Shown: in pieces, positions 52,237-60,898 of the stretch
Numbering within the stretch: the stretch's first letter is position 1
Layout of the letters: each line of letters starts with the position of its first letter
Assembly (NCBI RefSeq): GCF_037969875.1
Contig: NZ_CP150218.1
Coordinates: 4,712,001 to 4,776,000 of the forward strand
DNA: 64,000 bases
Source: Paenibacillus sp. FSL R7-0337
Lineage (GTDB): Bacteria; Bacillota; Bacilli; Paenibacillales; Paenibacillaceae
Direction: 5' to 3'
Notes under the pieces: model-generated
Database searches by the model: none
The model's input: only the letters and a program-made list of their open reading frames with translations
Told to the model about the DNA's origin: nothing
Program-made: the position numbers and the translations under genes

Positions 52237-55200
52237 TTAGTTAATGAATTGCAGCGACTTCAAGGTCTTCTCCAGCATCGTAGCTGCTTCTGCACGGGTA
52301 GCCAGCTTCGCCGGAGCGAACGCACCATCAGGGGTTCCCTGAATGATGCCTGCTGAGGCGATCTCTGCTACCGCTGCTCTGGACCAGGCCGGGATGCTTG
52401 AGGCATCGCGGAATTTAGCCAGTACAGCCGGATCAGACGTCAGGGTCTTGCCGGTGTATTTCATGGCTTTGGACAGAACGGCTGCCATCTCCTGCCGGGT
52501 AATCGGACTGCCCGGCTTGAAGCTGCCGTCCGTGTATCCGGTAATCAGACCTGCGGCAGCGGCTGTCTGTACAGCTTCTGTGTACCAGGAGCCTGCGCTA
52601 ATATCCTTGAAGGGGGTTCCCGGAGCAGCCGGGGCAAGGCCCAGGGAACGGGTAATCAACGCTGCGAACTCTGCCCGTGTTATGGACTGTGCAGGCGAGA
52701 AAGCGGCGGGGCTGGTGCCGGTAATCACCAGCTTCGAGGCCAGCAGTTCAATGGCGGATTGTGCCCAGTGCCCGGTAGTGTCACCGAAGGTCTTGGACGA
52801 CTTCACCACAGTATAATAGCTGTTGCTGTTGCGCTTAATCGTTACTTCCGTATGTCCGTCTGCCGGACTACCAAAGACCGAAGGCACGAAGGATAGCTTA
52901 CCTGTGGCCGGGTCAAAGGCGACACCAGTCGCACCCTTAGCATCAACTGCACCAGTGGCTGTGATTGTCCGCTTCACATAAGTGCTGCCGAAGGTGTTCA
53001 GCGGAACGCTGGTGGTACCTGCCTGGGCACTGATGCTGAATTCAATGACGTGCGCAGCAACAGTGATCGTACCTGCCTGCGCGGCGATGGCCTTGTTCAG
53101 GCTGTCCAGTATAGCGGTATCTGCCTGAAGCAATGAGACAGTAATTGTGAAATCACTGGTGCCAAGCCGTGCGGCCAGAGCCGTTCCGTTAATTAGACTC
53201 AGCGGCAGGGAGTAGGAAGCACCGCCGGTAGAGATGAAGGTCAACACTGTGTCGGGTTGTGCCGCCGCCTGCTGCACCAGCACACTGCCTGGCAGCACAG
53301 CCTGCGCGCCGCCTGCTGAAGCCGTGAGCGGGAGCTTCAGCTCATTAGTACCGGCGGGCAAGGCTGCAAACTGAGCGGTGAGATCCGCTGCAGTAAACGT
53401 GGTAACCTGCGGCGCTGCTCCCGTGCTTGGAGCAGGGGTGGCCGATGGCGTTGCTGTAGGAGTCACTCCCCCGGTTCCACCCGGATTAGATCCGCCCGGA
53501 TTGGTGGTTGGTGCTGGTGTTGTAGTCGGACTTGGGTTTGGAACGGCGCCCTTCAGATCGGTGATCCGTCCTTCAACGCTGGAAGTCACCTGGAGGTGCT
53601 TCTTCAGATAGGCCAGCAGAACTTCGAAGTCAGGAAGACCCAGCTCGTAATAACGTCCGTCCGCCTTGGCTGAGGCCAGTGCACGGTAGAAGTCCCCGCC
53701 GCCTGCCATGAAGGAATTCGTAGACAGAATATAATAGCCTGCCGGATCAATCGGCAGATAAGACCCGTTCGCCTGTTTGATTTCAACGGAGATTATGCGT
53801 TCTCCCGCTTGCGTGACCTTGCCGGTTAATGAATCGATAATCTCCGGCTTCTTGGTAGAGTCATACGTGTATTTCATCCCCGAGACATGGGCGAAACGTC
53901 CCTGATCGGACTCCAGCCCGCTGACTGCGTTCTCCAGGGAGGAGATGATCTCTGCGCCGGTAACCTTCAGGGCTGCCAGACTGTTATTGAATGGGAGTGT
54001 GGTCAACACCTCACCCATCGTAATATCGCCCTTGTCAATCGCTGCACGAATGCCTCCGCCGTTCTGGATGGCGACGATGCCTTTGATCGTACTTTGGTCC
54101 TCCTTGGATACGAAGTTAGGCATTAGCTCGGTTACTTTCTCCGCAATACTGTCAGCAATCATATTGCCGATTGGCGTCTCTTCCTTACGCACCACGCGGA
54201 CAGATTTCCCGTCAATGTCGCGGTTGGTGTAAAGGTCAACGTCCGAGTAGCCTACAACCTGGCTTCGAACCGTTGCCAGTTCGGCATCGTACGGGGCAAG
54301 AATTTTTTTGGCAGCAGCATCTTCACCGAACAGATTGACATCCAGCAATTTGCCCTGATAAGCCTTGACCTCGCCATCCTTATCGAAGGTAACGTCAAGC
54401 TCACCCAGGAACTGGCTGTATTCACCAGTCTGCACAATCAGGACCTTCTTGTCCGTACCTGCAATCACCACAGGGGCTGGCGGGTTATCGATCTTCGTAT
54501 GGGAATGTCCGCCGACAATAATGTCGATCCCCGGAACGGCCTTGGCCAGCTCCTGATCCACAGTGTACCCCAGATGGGTGACGGCAATAATCTTGTTGAT
54601 GCCCTGGGCTTCAAGCGCATGGACGGTACGCTTCGCGCTTTCTACATGATCCTTGAAAATAATCTTATCACCAGGAGACGCGAGGCCTACAGTATCCTCA
54701 GTCGTCAAGCCGAAGATTCCGATCTTCTCTCCATATACGTCCTTGATGACGGAAGGATAGATGTGACCGTCTTTGGCAGTACTTTTGGACTCATCCGTCT
54801 TAAGAATACCAGTCATCTCTTGATAGAGATCAGCAAGCTCACTATTCTTGGTAGTGAAATCAATGTTGGAGCTGGCAAAAGGGAACTTGGCCGCCGCCAC
54901 GAAATTCCGCAGGATTTCCGGATTCTCCTTGTTCATGTCAAACTCATGATTGCCGAAGGTCATCGCATCATAGCCGATATTATTCATGAACTTGATGTCT
55001 GCCTGACCCTTGAACTGGTTGAAATACAGGGTTCCGGAGAAGACGTCACCCGCATCCAGCAGTACCGTATTGCCTGTCCGTTCGCTGCTGATGGCGGAGG
55101 TCCGCTTGGTGATATTCTCCAGATGGCTATGGGTATCGTTCGTATGCAGGACCCGCAGATTGAAATCTGCCCCGCCGAAATCAATCTGTGCGAGCAGCGG

Positions 55201-57366
55201 ATCATGGTCACTGATCCGGATGCCGTCGGCATCCGATACAGTGCCCTTCGGATAATCTCCCGGATCTGCAAAATCGGCATTAATATGCACGATATCAAGC
55301 TTGCTGGCAGAAGCCAGCCGGTTATTGACGAGGATATGATCCAGCGTCTGGGAGTTGCCCTGGAAGTTGTAGGAATACCGTTCATTCAGCGGCAGGGTAT
55401 TTACAAGATTCGTAAGCGCACTGCCCTTGAGGATATTAAGCGTGTCTGAGAACTGGAAGTCATTCAGATCGCCAAGCACGACAAGATTGGCCTCAGGATT
55501 CTTCTGAAGCACATCCTCAGCGAAGCTGCCTACTACCTTGGCGATCTTGGCCCGCTGAACTTCAGTCGAGAAGACCGGAGGCTGAACGGAACCGAACAGA
55601 TAGTTGTCGCTGCTCTTGGAGTTGAAGTGATTAGCAATTACGATGATTTCTTTGCCCCCGAAAAGGAACTCGGCAGCCAGCGGCTTGCGCGACTCCTTGA
55701 AGGCCTCATTGCCCGGATCAATGCGGCCCGGATTCAGGCTTAGGCCAGATCCGGCAGCATAGCTTACAGCGTCTGTAGCTGTACCGGGTGTGCCCGGCTT
55801 CAGAGTGACGCGGTTCATATTGTATAGGAAGCCGGAGCGGATATTGCCGTCTGGAACGCCGCCATCCTGGTTGTTCTGCGGTGCGATATCCGTGTAACCA
55901 TAGTTAGATGCACCGCCGTCAATGGCAGCAATGGCAGCAATCAGCGCTTTGTAGCTCTCTCTGGCATCCGTTCCGCCTTTGCCGGTTCCATCGTTATCCT
56001 GCACTTCTGTCAGGCCAACGATGTCCGGTGTTTTGAGATTGAGTACAATATCTTTGGCGACATTGGTGATTTTGGCAGGATCATTGTGCTGGGAGAAGTT
56101 CTCAATGTTAAAAGAAGCGATGTTCAGCTTATCCGCATCTCCCGGGGAGAGCGAGGTCACTTCTCTCTTCAGCTTGCTTGGGGAGACATCCGGCAGGCCG
56201 TCTGTTTCCGTAGAAATCAGGAATTTGCCGTAATCATAGGTCAGAATACCGGTGACATTGCCCAAGAATTGTTGGCCTGTAGTGAGTACCGGAGCGGTCT
56301 TCACCGAGAGAATCAGGCGCTGCGGGTTAAAGTCGGCACCCGTCAATACCAGTCCACCGGCAGGGGAAGTCACTTCAGTCGTGTTGCCTGTACCGTTGAC
56401 GGTCACCACTGGGATTTCAAAAGTACTGCTGGAAGCATAGTAGACTGCAGGGCCCACGGTGGTCGGCTTGGCAAGCTCCAGACGCATGCCTTCCAGGCTC
56501 TCATAGAAGTCGATGGCATCGGTGGCGGGCTCGAACTTAGCCGGGTTCAGGCCGTCATCGTCGATTACAGCCGTTGGGATGAGGCGTCCGCCGGTGCCCA
56601 GCAGGGTTGGGGCCGGAAGCGGATTGCCGCTGCTGACAACCGTTGTCTGGCTGGCTGTAATCTGAGTGGTGGATAACTGTCCCGAGCGGCCGAATTCTTT
56701 GACAACGCCGTCTACCGTGACAGCATCGCCTGGTTTAACGGCACTGCTTTTTCCCTTCTGATAGATTTGAATGGCTTCCGAGGTCTTGATATCGTTATCC
56801 ATATCAGCGGCCGCAGACTGGATATAGAAGCTGTCCGCATCCTTGATGTAGGTAACAATTCCTTTGACGTCAACGACCGTTGCGTCCAAGTAAGGTGAGA
56901 TATGTCCTGCGCCTTGAATCTGGTTAATCTTCAGACCTGCCAGTGCAGGAGAGACGCTGTATTCAAAAGTGGATGTGGGACCTTTCTCAGAATCGGGTAA
57001 TGAGGCATAAGCTGTAATCTTAAGCGAGGTAATATCGGAGTGAACGGTGATTGGGGCAGTATACAACTGGTCTGCCACTTCTGCTGTAGTACTCTTGTTG
57101 GCGTAGACGCTGTAGTACACGCTTGCCGTTACAGAGGTGTTTAAAGTAATCTTTGACCCTGTACCGATCTTAGTGCCTGAGGCAGGGGATGCAGTAACGG
57201 GGGGAGCTTGGGTGGCCGCAGTGGCCGCAACCATATCGGCTGCTATAATCGGCTCTGCCGAGGCCGTCCCGGAGTCTGTGGACATTCCCGGGAAGATCCC
57301 GGTTAATAGCAATGCTGCCGCCAGGAATAGACTGAGCGGCTTCCTGCATTGTGAAGAAAGTTTCAT
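52237..57366 (-). CDS. Secreted SLH-anchored endonuclease/5'-nucleotidase (YhcR-like)
   Basis: 1709 residues from ATG 57366 (GGGGAGGT upstream; 57384 is an alternative). Signal peptide to about residue 37. Then: CHB_HEX_C-like domain (PPVTASPASGTKIGTGSKIT), an OB-fold (VKGIVTYIKDADSFYIQS), an endonuclease/exonuclease/phosphatase domain (IASFNIENF, LTEVQDNDG, ANHFNS, LGDLNDFQF, ISDHDPL), a metallophosphatase (LHTNDTHSHLE, LDAGDVFSGT, GNHEFDMN, GGHSHT) with 5'-nucleotidase C-domain (NGGGIRAAIDKGDI), a Thr/Pro linker, and three C-terminal SLH repeats (FKDISAGSWYTEAV; FKPGSPITRQEMAAVL; FRDASSIPAWSRAAV). It degrades external nucleic acid and nucleotides for phosphate and nucleosides. Confidence 0.9.
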   Translation of the reverse strand: MKLSSQCRKPLSLFLAAALLLTGIFPGMSTDSGTASAEPIIAADMVAATAATQAPPVTASPASGTKIGTGSKITLNTSVTASVYYSVYANKSTTAEVADQLYTAPITVHSDITSLKITAYASLPDSEKGPTSTFEYSVSPALAGLKINQIQGAGHISPYLDATVVDVKGIVTYIKDADSFYIQSAAADMDNDIKTSEAIQIYQKGKSSAVKPGDAVTVDGVVKEFGRSGQLSTTQITASQTTVVSSGNPLPAPTLLGTGGRLIPTAVIDDDGLNPAKFEPATDAIDFYESLEGMRLELAKPTTVGPAVYYASSSTFEIPVVTVNGTGNTTEVTSPAGGLVLTGADFNPQRLILSVKTAPVLTTGQQFLGNVTGILTYDYGKFLISTETDGLPDVSPSKLKREVTSLSPGDADKLNIASFNIENFSQHNDPAKITNVAKDIVLNLKTPDIVGLTEVQDNDGTGKGGTDARESYKALIAAIAAIDGGASNYGYTDIAPQNNQDGGVPDGNIRSGFLYNMNRVTLKPGTPGTATDAVSYAAGSGLSLNPGRIDPGNEAFKESRKPLAAEFLFGGKEIIVIANHFNSKSSDNYLFGSVQPPVFSTEVQRAKIAKVVGSFAEDVLQKNPEANLVVLGDLNDFQFSDTLNILKGSALTNLVNTLPLNERYSYNFQGNSQTLDHILVNNRLASASKLDIVHINADFADPGDYPKGTVSDADGIRISDHDPLLAQIDFGGADFNLRVLHTNDTHSHLENITKRTSAISSERTGNTVLLDAGDVFSGTLYFNQFKGQADIKFMNNIGYDAMTFGNHEFDMNKENPEILRNFVAAAKFPFASSNIDFTTKNSELADLYQEMTGILKTDESKSTAKDGHIYPSVIKDVYGEKIGIFGLTTEDTVGLASPGDKIIFKDHVESAKRTVHALEAQGINKIIAVTHLGYTVDQELAKAVPGIDIIVGGHSHTKIDNPPAPVVIAGTDKKVLIVQTGEYSQFLGELDVTFDKDGEVKAYQGKLLDVNLFGEDAAAKKILAPYDAELATVRSQVVGYSDVDLYTNRDIDGKSVRVVRKEETPIGNMIADSIAEKVTELMPNFVSKEDQSTIKGIVAIQNGGGIRAAIDKGDITMGEVLTTLPFNNSLAALKVTGAEIISSLENAVSGLESDQGRFAHVSGMKYTYDSTKKPEIIDSLTGKVTQAGERIISVEIKQANGSYLPIDPAGYYILSTNSFMAGGGDFYRALASAKADGRYYELGLPDFEVLLAYLKKHLQVTSSVEGRITDLKGAVPNPSPTTTPAPTTNPGGSNPGGTGGVTPTATPSATPAPSTGAAPQVTTFTAADLTAQFAALPAGTNELKLPLTASAGGAQAVLPGSVLVQQAAAQPDTVLTFISTGGASYSLPLSLINGTALAARLGTSDFTITVSLLQADTAILDSLNKAIAAQAGTITVAAHVIEFSISAQAGTTSVPLNTFGSTYVKRTITATGAVDAKGATGVAFDPATGKLSFVPSVFGSPADGHTEVTIKRNSNSYYTVVKSSKTFGDTTGHWAQSAIELLASKLVITGTSPAAFSPAQSITRAEFAALITRSLGLAPAAPGTPFKDISAGSWYTEAVQTAAAAGLITGYTDGSFKPGSPITRQEMAAVLSKAMKYTGKTLTSDPAVLAKFRDASSIPAWSRAAVAEIASAGIIQGTPDGAFAPAKLATRAEAATMLEKTLKSLQFIN

Positions 57367-57569
57367 GTGAGTATACCTCCCCATAAAATATCATTCGTAC
57401 TCTATTATAATAGAGATAATATGAATCTAGCGCAATTTTTCGTCAATATTTGTTAAACTTGCATAAAATCATGGTTGGAAATGATGAAATAAATAAAAGT
57501 TTAATATATTTCATGGGGAATTAGTTATGTTTTCTGAAAAACATGTAAACTATATGTTATTTATATGCT

Positions 57570-57607
57570 AAAAAACGGCGGTCCCCTACTAAGTGAGGGA
57601 AGCGCCG
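57570..57607 (-). terminator. Possible terminator upstream of the nuclease gene
   Basis: On the minus strand GGCG-CTT-CCCT pairs with AGGG-GAC-CGCC, then GTTTTTT. It would end transcription coming from the repeat region or serS. Confidence 0.6.
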
Positions 57608-57698
57608 GTTATTGTTGTTTTTGCTGTTAAAGAAACTATGATCATCAATCCACTTCCCCTCAACTCTTCTATGCACACATTATCCACCACAAACGGAT

Positions 57699-57810
57699 GG
57701 TGCGCGGGCGAATGTAGGCAAAAAACCGATTACAATGTGCTGTCGGAGGGTGCGTGGGTTGGATGTAGTCGAAAAACTGATTACAATGCGTTGGCGGGAA
57801 GGTGCATGGG
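57699..57810. repeat. Tandem units of the GATTACAATG family
   Basis: GGTGCGCGGG (57699) and GGTGCGTGGG (57749) open units with GTAGGCAAAAAACCGATTACAATG and GTAGTCGAAAAACTGATTACAATG, the GATTACAATG cores 51 bp apart; a third opening GGTGCATGGG is at 57801. Confidence 0.85.
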
Positions 57811-57835
57811 CCGATTGAACTCCGAGGTGAAGAAA

Positions 57836-57957
57836 AGGGGCATTAGTGCCCCTGAATGTACCCAATGTAAGCAGAAAGAGCAAAATCAGGGGCAGTACTG
57901 CCCCTGATTTTGCAGGATGTGGGTCAAAGGAGCGATAGAAGGAGCACTAATGCCCCT
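57836..57957. repeat. Three palindromic units at 52-bp spacing
   Basis: AGGGGCATTAGTGCCCCT (57836-57853), a 32-bp perfect palindrome (57881-57912) and AGGAGCACTAATGCCCCT (57940-57957), centres exactly 52 bp apart. With 57699-57810 this fills most of the 653-bp gap between the nuclease and serS genes; no gene is supported there. Confidence 0.85.
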
Positions 57958-58019
57958 GAATTCGCCGGGTACCCCCAGAAGTGGGCGGATAGGTAGCCAA
58001 TGGATAAGGTTAGGTTGCT

Positions 58020-59300
58020 TTACCTAGCTTCAATCCGCTCCGTCCCACCCATATAAGGCCGCAGTGCCTGTGGGATATAGATCGAACCATCCTCCTGCTG
58101 GTGGTTCTCCAGCAGCGGGATCAGGATGCGCGGCGTGGCCACCGCTGTGTTGTTCAGGGTATGGCAGTATTGCAGCCGCCCGTCTTCATCACGGTAGCGG
58201 ATGCCCGAGCGGCGGGCCTGGAAGTCGAGCAGATTGGAAGCCGAGTGGGTCTCCCCGTAAGCTTCTCTGCCCGGCATCCAGGTCTCAATGTCATACTGCT
58301 TGTGGGTCTTCATCGCCATGTCTCCGCTACAGACGGCGACTACCCGGTAAGGCAGCTCCAGCAGCTGAAGAATATGCTCGGCATTGCCGAGAATCTCCTG
58401 GAGCATCTGCTCCGATTCTGCCGGATCGTTCTTACACATGACCACCTGCTCGATTTTCGAGAACTGGTGGACCCGGTACAGCCCGCGCACATCGCGGCCG
58501 GCCGAACCCACCTCGCGGCGGAAGCAGGCCGACATCCCGGCCAGGCGCAGCGGCTGCTCCAGCTCCAGAATCTCATCGCTGTACAGCGAGACCAGCGACA
58601 CTTCCGAGGTCCCGGCCAGCCAGCGCTTCTCGCCAGTCAGCTCGTAGGTCTGATCCCGGCCGCCGGGGAAGAACCCGGTCCGCTCCAGCGCCTCCGGGCG
58701 GACGATCACGGGCACATCCATGACGCTGAAGCCGCGCTGCATCAGTACATCCAGCGCCAGCCGCTGCACGGCCAGGTGCAGCAGGAGTCCGGCCCCCTTC
58801 AGCACATAGCTGCGGGGCCCTCCGGCCTTGACGCCGCGCGGAAGGTCCATAATGTCGTGCAGCTCTCCGAGCTCGACATGGTCCCGCGCGCGGAACCCGA
58901 AGACCGGCGGCGCGCCATGCCGCCGCAGCTCCACATTCGCGCTGTCATCCGGTCCGATCGGCGTATCCGCCGATACAGGATTCGGCGCGAGGAGCATCAG
59001 CTCGCTGCAGCGCTGCTCCGCATCCAGAAGCTCCGCCTCCAGCCGCGCCAACTCGCTGAGGGTCCCCCGCACCTGCGCCTTCACTTGCTCGGCGCCTTCA
59101 TGGTCGCCCCCGCGCAGCAGGCGCTCGACCTCCTTGGTCAGCGCGTTGCGCTCCGCCCGGCGCTGCTCGGTCTCCCGGCGGGCCAGCCGCCGCCGGTCAT
59201 CCCACTGCAGAAGTTCCTCCAGGGGGAACTTCAATCTTTTCCACTCGGCCGTCTTCCGTACAATGTCCTCATTCTCCCTGATCCAATTCATATCCAACAT
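58020..59300 (-). CDS. serS: Serine-tRNA ligase
   Basis: 426 residues; ATG 59300 (MLDMNWIRENE) lies nine bases after AAGGAG; upstream in-frame codons belong to the leader. N-terminal coiled coil about 30-100, then class II core: motif 2 FRREVGSAGRDVRGLYRVHQFSKIEQ and motif 3-type GGTERIEAR. In comparison, B. subtilis SerS starts MLDTKMLRANFQ and has GLIRQHQF; here RVHQF is more like a second-lineage SerS. A T-box leader controls it. Whether another serS exists is not visible. Confidence 0.9.
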   Translation of the reverse strand: MLDMNWIRENEDIVRKTAEWKRLKFPLEELLQWDDRRRLARRETEQRRAERNALTKEVERLLRGGDHEGAEQVKAQVRGTLSELARLEAELLDAEQRCSELMLLAPNPVSADTPIGPDDSANVELRRHGAPPVFGFRARDHVELGELHDIMDLPRGVKAGGPRSYVLKGAGLLLHLAVQRLALDVLMQRGFSVMDVPVIVRPEALERTGFFPGGRDQTYELTGEKRWLAGTSEVSLVSLYSDEILELEQPLRLAGMSACFRREVGSAGRDVRGLYRVHQFSKIEQVVMCKNDPAESEQMLQEILGNAEHILQLLELPYRVVAVCSGDMAMKTHKQYDIETWMPGREAYGETHSASNLLDFQARRSGIRYRDEDGRLQYCHTLNNTAVATPRILIPLLENHQQEDGSIYIPQALRPYMGGTERIEAR

Positions 59301-59552
59301 CTGCATCCGCTCCTTAAGTGTGGGTAAAAAAACGCAAAAAACGCCCTCATCCATGGGACGAGGAGCGTCAGCTCGCGGTGCCACCCAGGTTGACCTCATT
59401 CACGTATAGCAGCTATGCAGCGCGGAATCAGGCCCTCTTTGGTCTTCGCGGTAACGGGCGAAACCCGGTAAACTTAGGGAACAGGAAGCTGCTCCGGTCG
59501 CAGACGCCTCGCGGTTGGATGCCGGTCGTTGGCCTGGTGGGGGTATAGGTTT
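59301..59552 (-). ncRNA. T-box leader of serS
   Basis: T-box sequence TGGGTGGCACCGCG at 59387-59374, alternative antiterminator site before a terminator ACGCTCCTC/GAGGGCGT (about 59368-59346) with TTTTTT. Uncharged tRNA-Ser should promote antitermination. The specifier codon is not assigned. Confidence 0.88.
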
Positions 59553-59559
59553 GCCGTTT

Positions 59560-59588
59560 ATTATAACCAGAGCGGCAGCGGTTTGCAA
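59560..59588 (-). promoter_or_regulatory. serS promoter
   Basis: TTGCAA (59588-59583), 17-base spacer, TATAAT (59565-59560). Confidence 0.75.
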
Positions 59589-59601
59589 GCATAAGAGGGG
59601 T

Positions 59602-59631
59602 TTGACAATATTCCTTGTACTCTGCTAGGAT
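59602..59631 (+). promoter_or_regulatory. ssuE promoter with CymR-like repeat
   Basis: TTGACA (59602-59607), 18-base spacer, TAGGAT (59626-59631). CCT-N11-AGGATTATT overlaps the spacer and -10, echoing 20116-20138. Confidence 0.45.
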
Positions 59632-59707
59632 TATTACTAATTTAAAGTATTGGCGCCCGGCGAAGCAGCCCGGCCCATCCTATCTTGCGGACGGAAGAGG
59701 TGCGAAA

Positions 59708-60277
59708 ATGGCCAAAATAGTCGTAATTAACGGAACACCCTCTCTGGTCTCACGGATTAATGCCGTGATTGAGTATGCAGAGAGTGCCCTGCGTGAGCGC
59801 GGGTATGAAGTGGAGCGGATCAATGTCGCTGAGCTTCCGGCGGAGGATCTGATTCACACCAAGTTCGAGAGTGAAGCCATCGTCAAGGCGAATGGGATCG
59901 TGGCGGAAGCCGATGCGGTAATCGTCGTCAGTCCGGTATATAAGGCTTCTTACACGGGAGTGCTGAAGACCTTCCTGGATCTGGTGCCGCAAAAAGGGCT
60001 GGCCGGCAAAATCGTCCTGCCGCTCTTCATGGGCGGAAGTCTCGCGCATCTGCTGGCGATTGACTATGCGCTGAAGCCGGTACTGTCCGTACTTGGCGCC
60101 CGCTACATTCTTGGCGGCGTCTACGCCGTAGACTCCCAGGCAGTGCGTAACGACCAGGGCGTAGTTGAGCTGGCTGAGGAGCTGAAGCTTCGCCTGGACA
60201 GCGTGCTGGAAGAGCTGGCGGAAGAGACGGAGCATAAGGTGGGGCGCAAGGCAGGGCAATCAGCAGCCGTAGAATAA
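59708..60277 (+). CDS. ssuE: NADPH-dependent FMN reductase, SsuE family
   Basis: 189 residues, GAAGAGGTGCG before ATG. Flavodoxin-like: VVINGTPSLVSRINAVI phosphate loop, VVSPVYKASYTGVLKTFLDLVP, and PLFMGGSLAHLLAIDYALKPVL, specific for SsuE. It supplies FMNH2 to alkanesulfonate monooxygenase; ssuD is not adjacent. Confidence 0.9.
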   Translation: MAKIVVINGTPSLVSRINAVIEYAESALRERGYEVERINVAELPAEDLIHTKFESEAIVKANGIVAEADAVIVVSPVYKASYTGVLKTFLDLVPQKGLAGKIVLPLFMGGSLAHLLAIDYALKPVLSVLGARYILGGVYAVDSQAVRNDQGVVELAEELKLRLDSVLEELAEETEHKVGRKAGQSAAVE

Positions 60278-60315
60278 CGTTAGGCTGCCGGCTCCATTTG
60301 CCGCCCGGTACAATC

Positions 60316-60359
60316 AAAAGGCACTACACTACCCGAATGCGGGAGTGTAGTGCCTTTTT
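60316..60359. terminator. Bidirectional terminator between ssuE and nrdG
   Basis: AAAAGGCACTACACT pairs with AGTGTAGTGCCTTTTT. Confidence 0.9.
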
Positions 60360-60370
60360 GTATGGGGATT

Positions 60371-60898
60371 TCATACCCCTTGAAAGCTCAGCTCCGGCTC
60401 CCACAGTACGACCCTATCTCCCGCCAGACTCGCCGGAATATCAATGATCCGCTGGTTGCTGCTTCCCCGGTAGGAGAGGGTAAGGTCTTTGAGCTCTTCG
60501 ACGAACCGTCCGTCGATCACGACCTGGCACAAGGCCAGCAGATTCCATTCCGCAGAGCCCGGTGAAGCCGTAAGCTCCTCGTACGTATAGCCGGTATAGA
60601 TCCAGATTGGGAAGTCCGGCAGCTCCGCGCGCAGCTCGTGAATGAAGTCTGCAGCCTCCTCAGCCGAGAAAAAAGGGTCCCCTCCCGCAAGCGTCAAGCC
60701 GTCCAGCAGCGGATTGCCTGCAATTTCCTCTATAATCTCCCGCCGCCGCTCCGGGGTAAAGACCTCCCCGTAATTAAAGTTCCAGGTCTTTGGGTTGAAG
60801 CAGCCCGGGCAGCGGTGGCGGCAGCCGCTGAAGAAGAGGACGGCCCGCAGGCCTTCCCCTTCATTGATCGACTCCGGGTAATATCCGCAGATGTTCAT
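60371..60898 (-). CDS. nrdG: Anaerobic ribonucleotide reductase activating protein
   Basis: 175 residues, ATGA overlap with nrdD. Radical-SAM CxxxCxxC at Cys26, Cys30, Cys33 (CRHRCPGC), GGDPFF for S-adenosylmethionine binding and IWIYTGYTYEEL. It makes the glycyl radical of NrdD. Confidence 0.95.
   Translation of the reverse strand: MNICGYYPESINEGEGLRAVLFFSGCRHRCPGCFNPKTWNFNYGEVFTPERRREIIEEIAGNPLLDGLTLAGGDPFFSAEEAADFIHELRAELPDFPIWIYTGYTYEELTASPGSAEWNLLALCQVVIDGRFVEELKDLTLSYRGSSNQRIIDIPASLAGDRVVLWEPELSFQGV

Noticed and set aside
57593..57907. 104-codon plus-strand ORF in the repeat region
   Set aside because: Composed of the tandem repeats; no ribosome site or domain.
58101..59327. 408-codon plus-strand ORF opposite serS
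   Set aside because: Runs through the T-box leader and serS in the mirror frame, without start signals.
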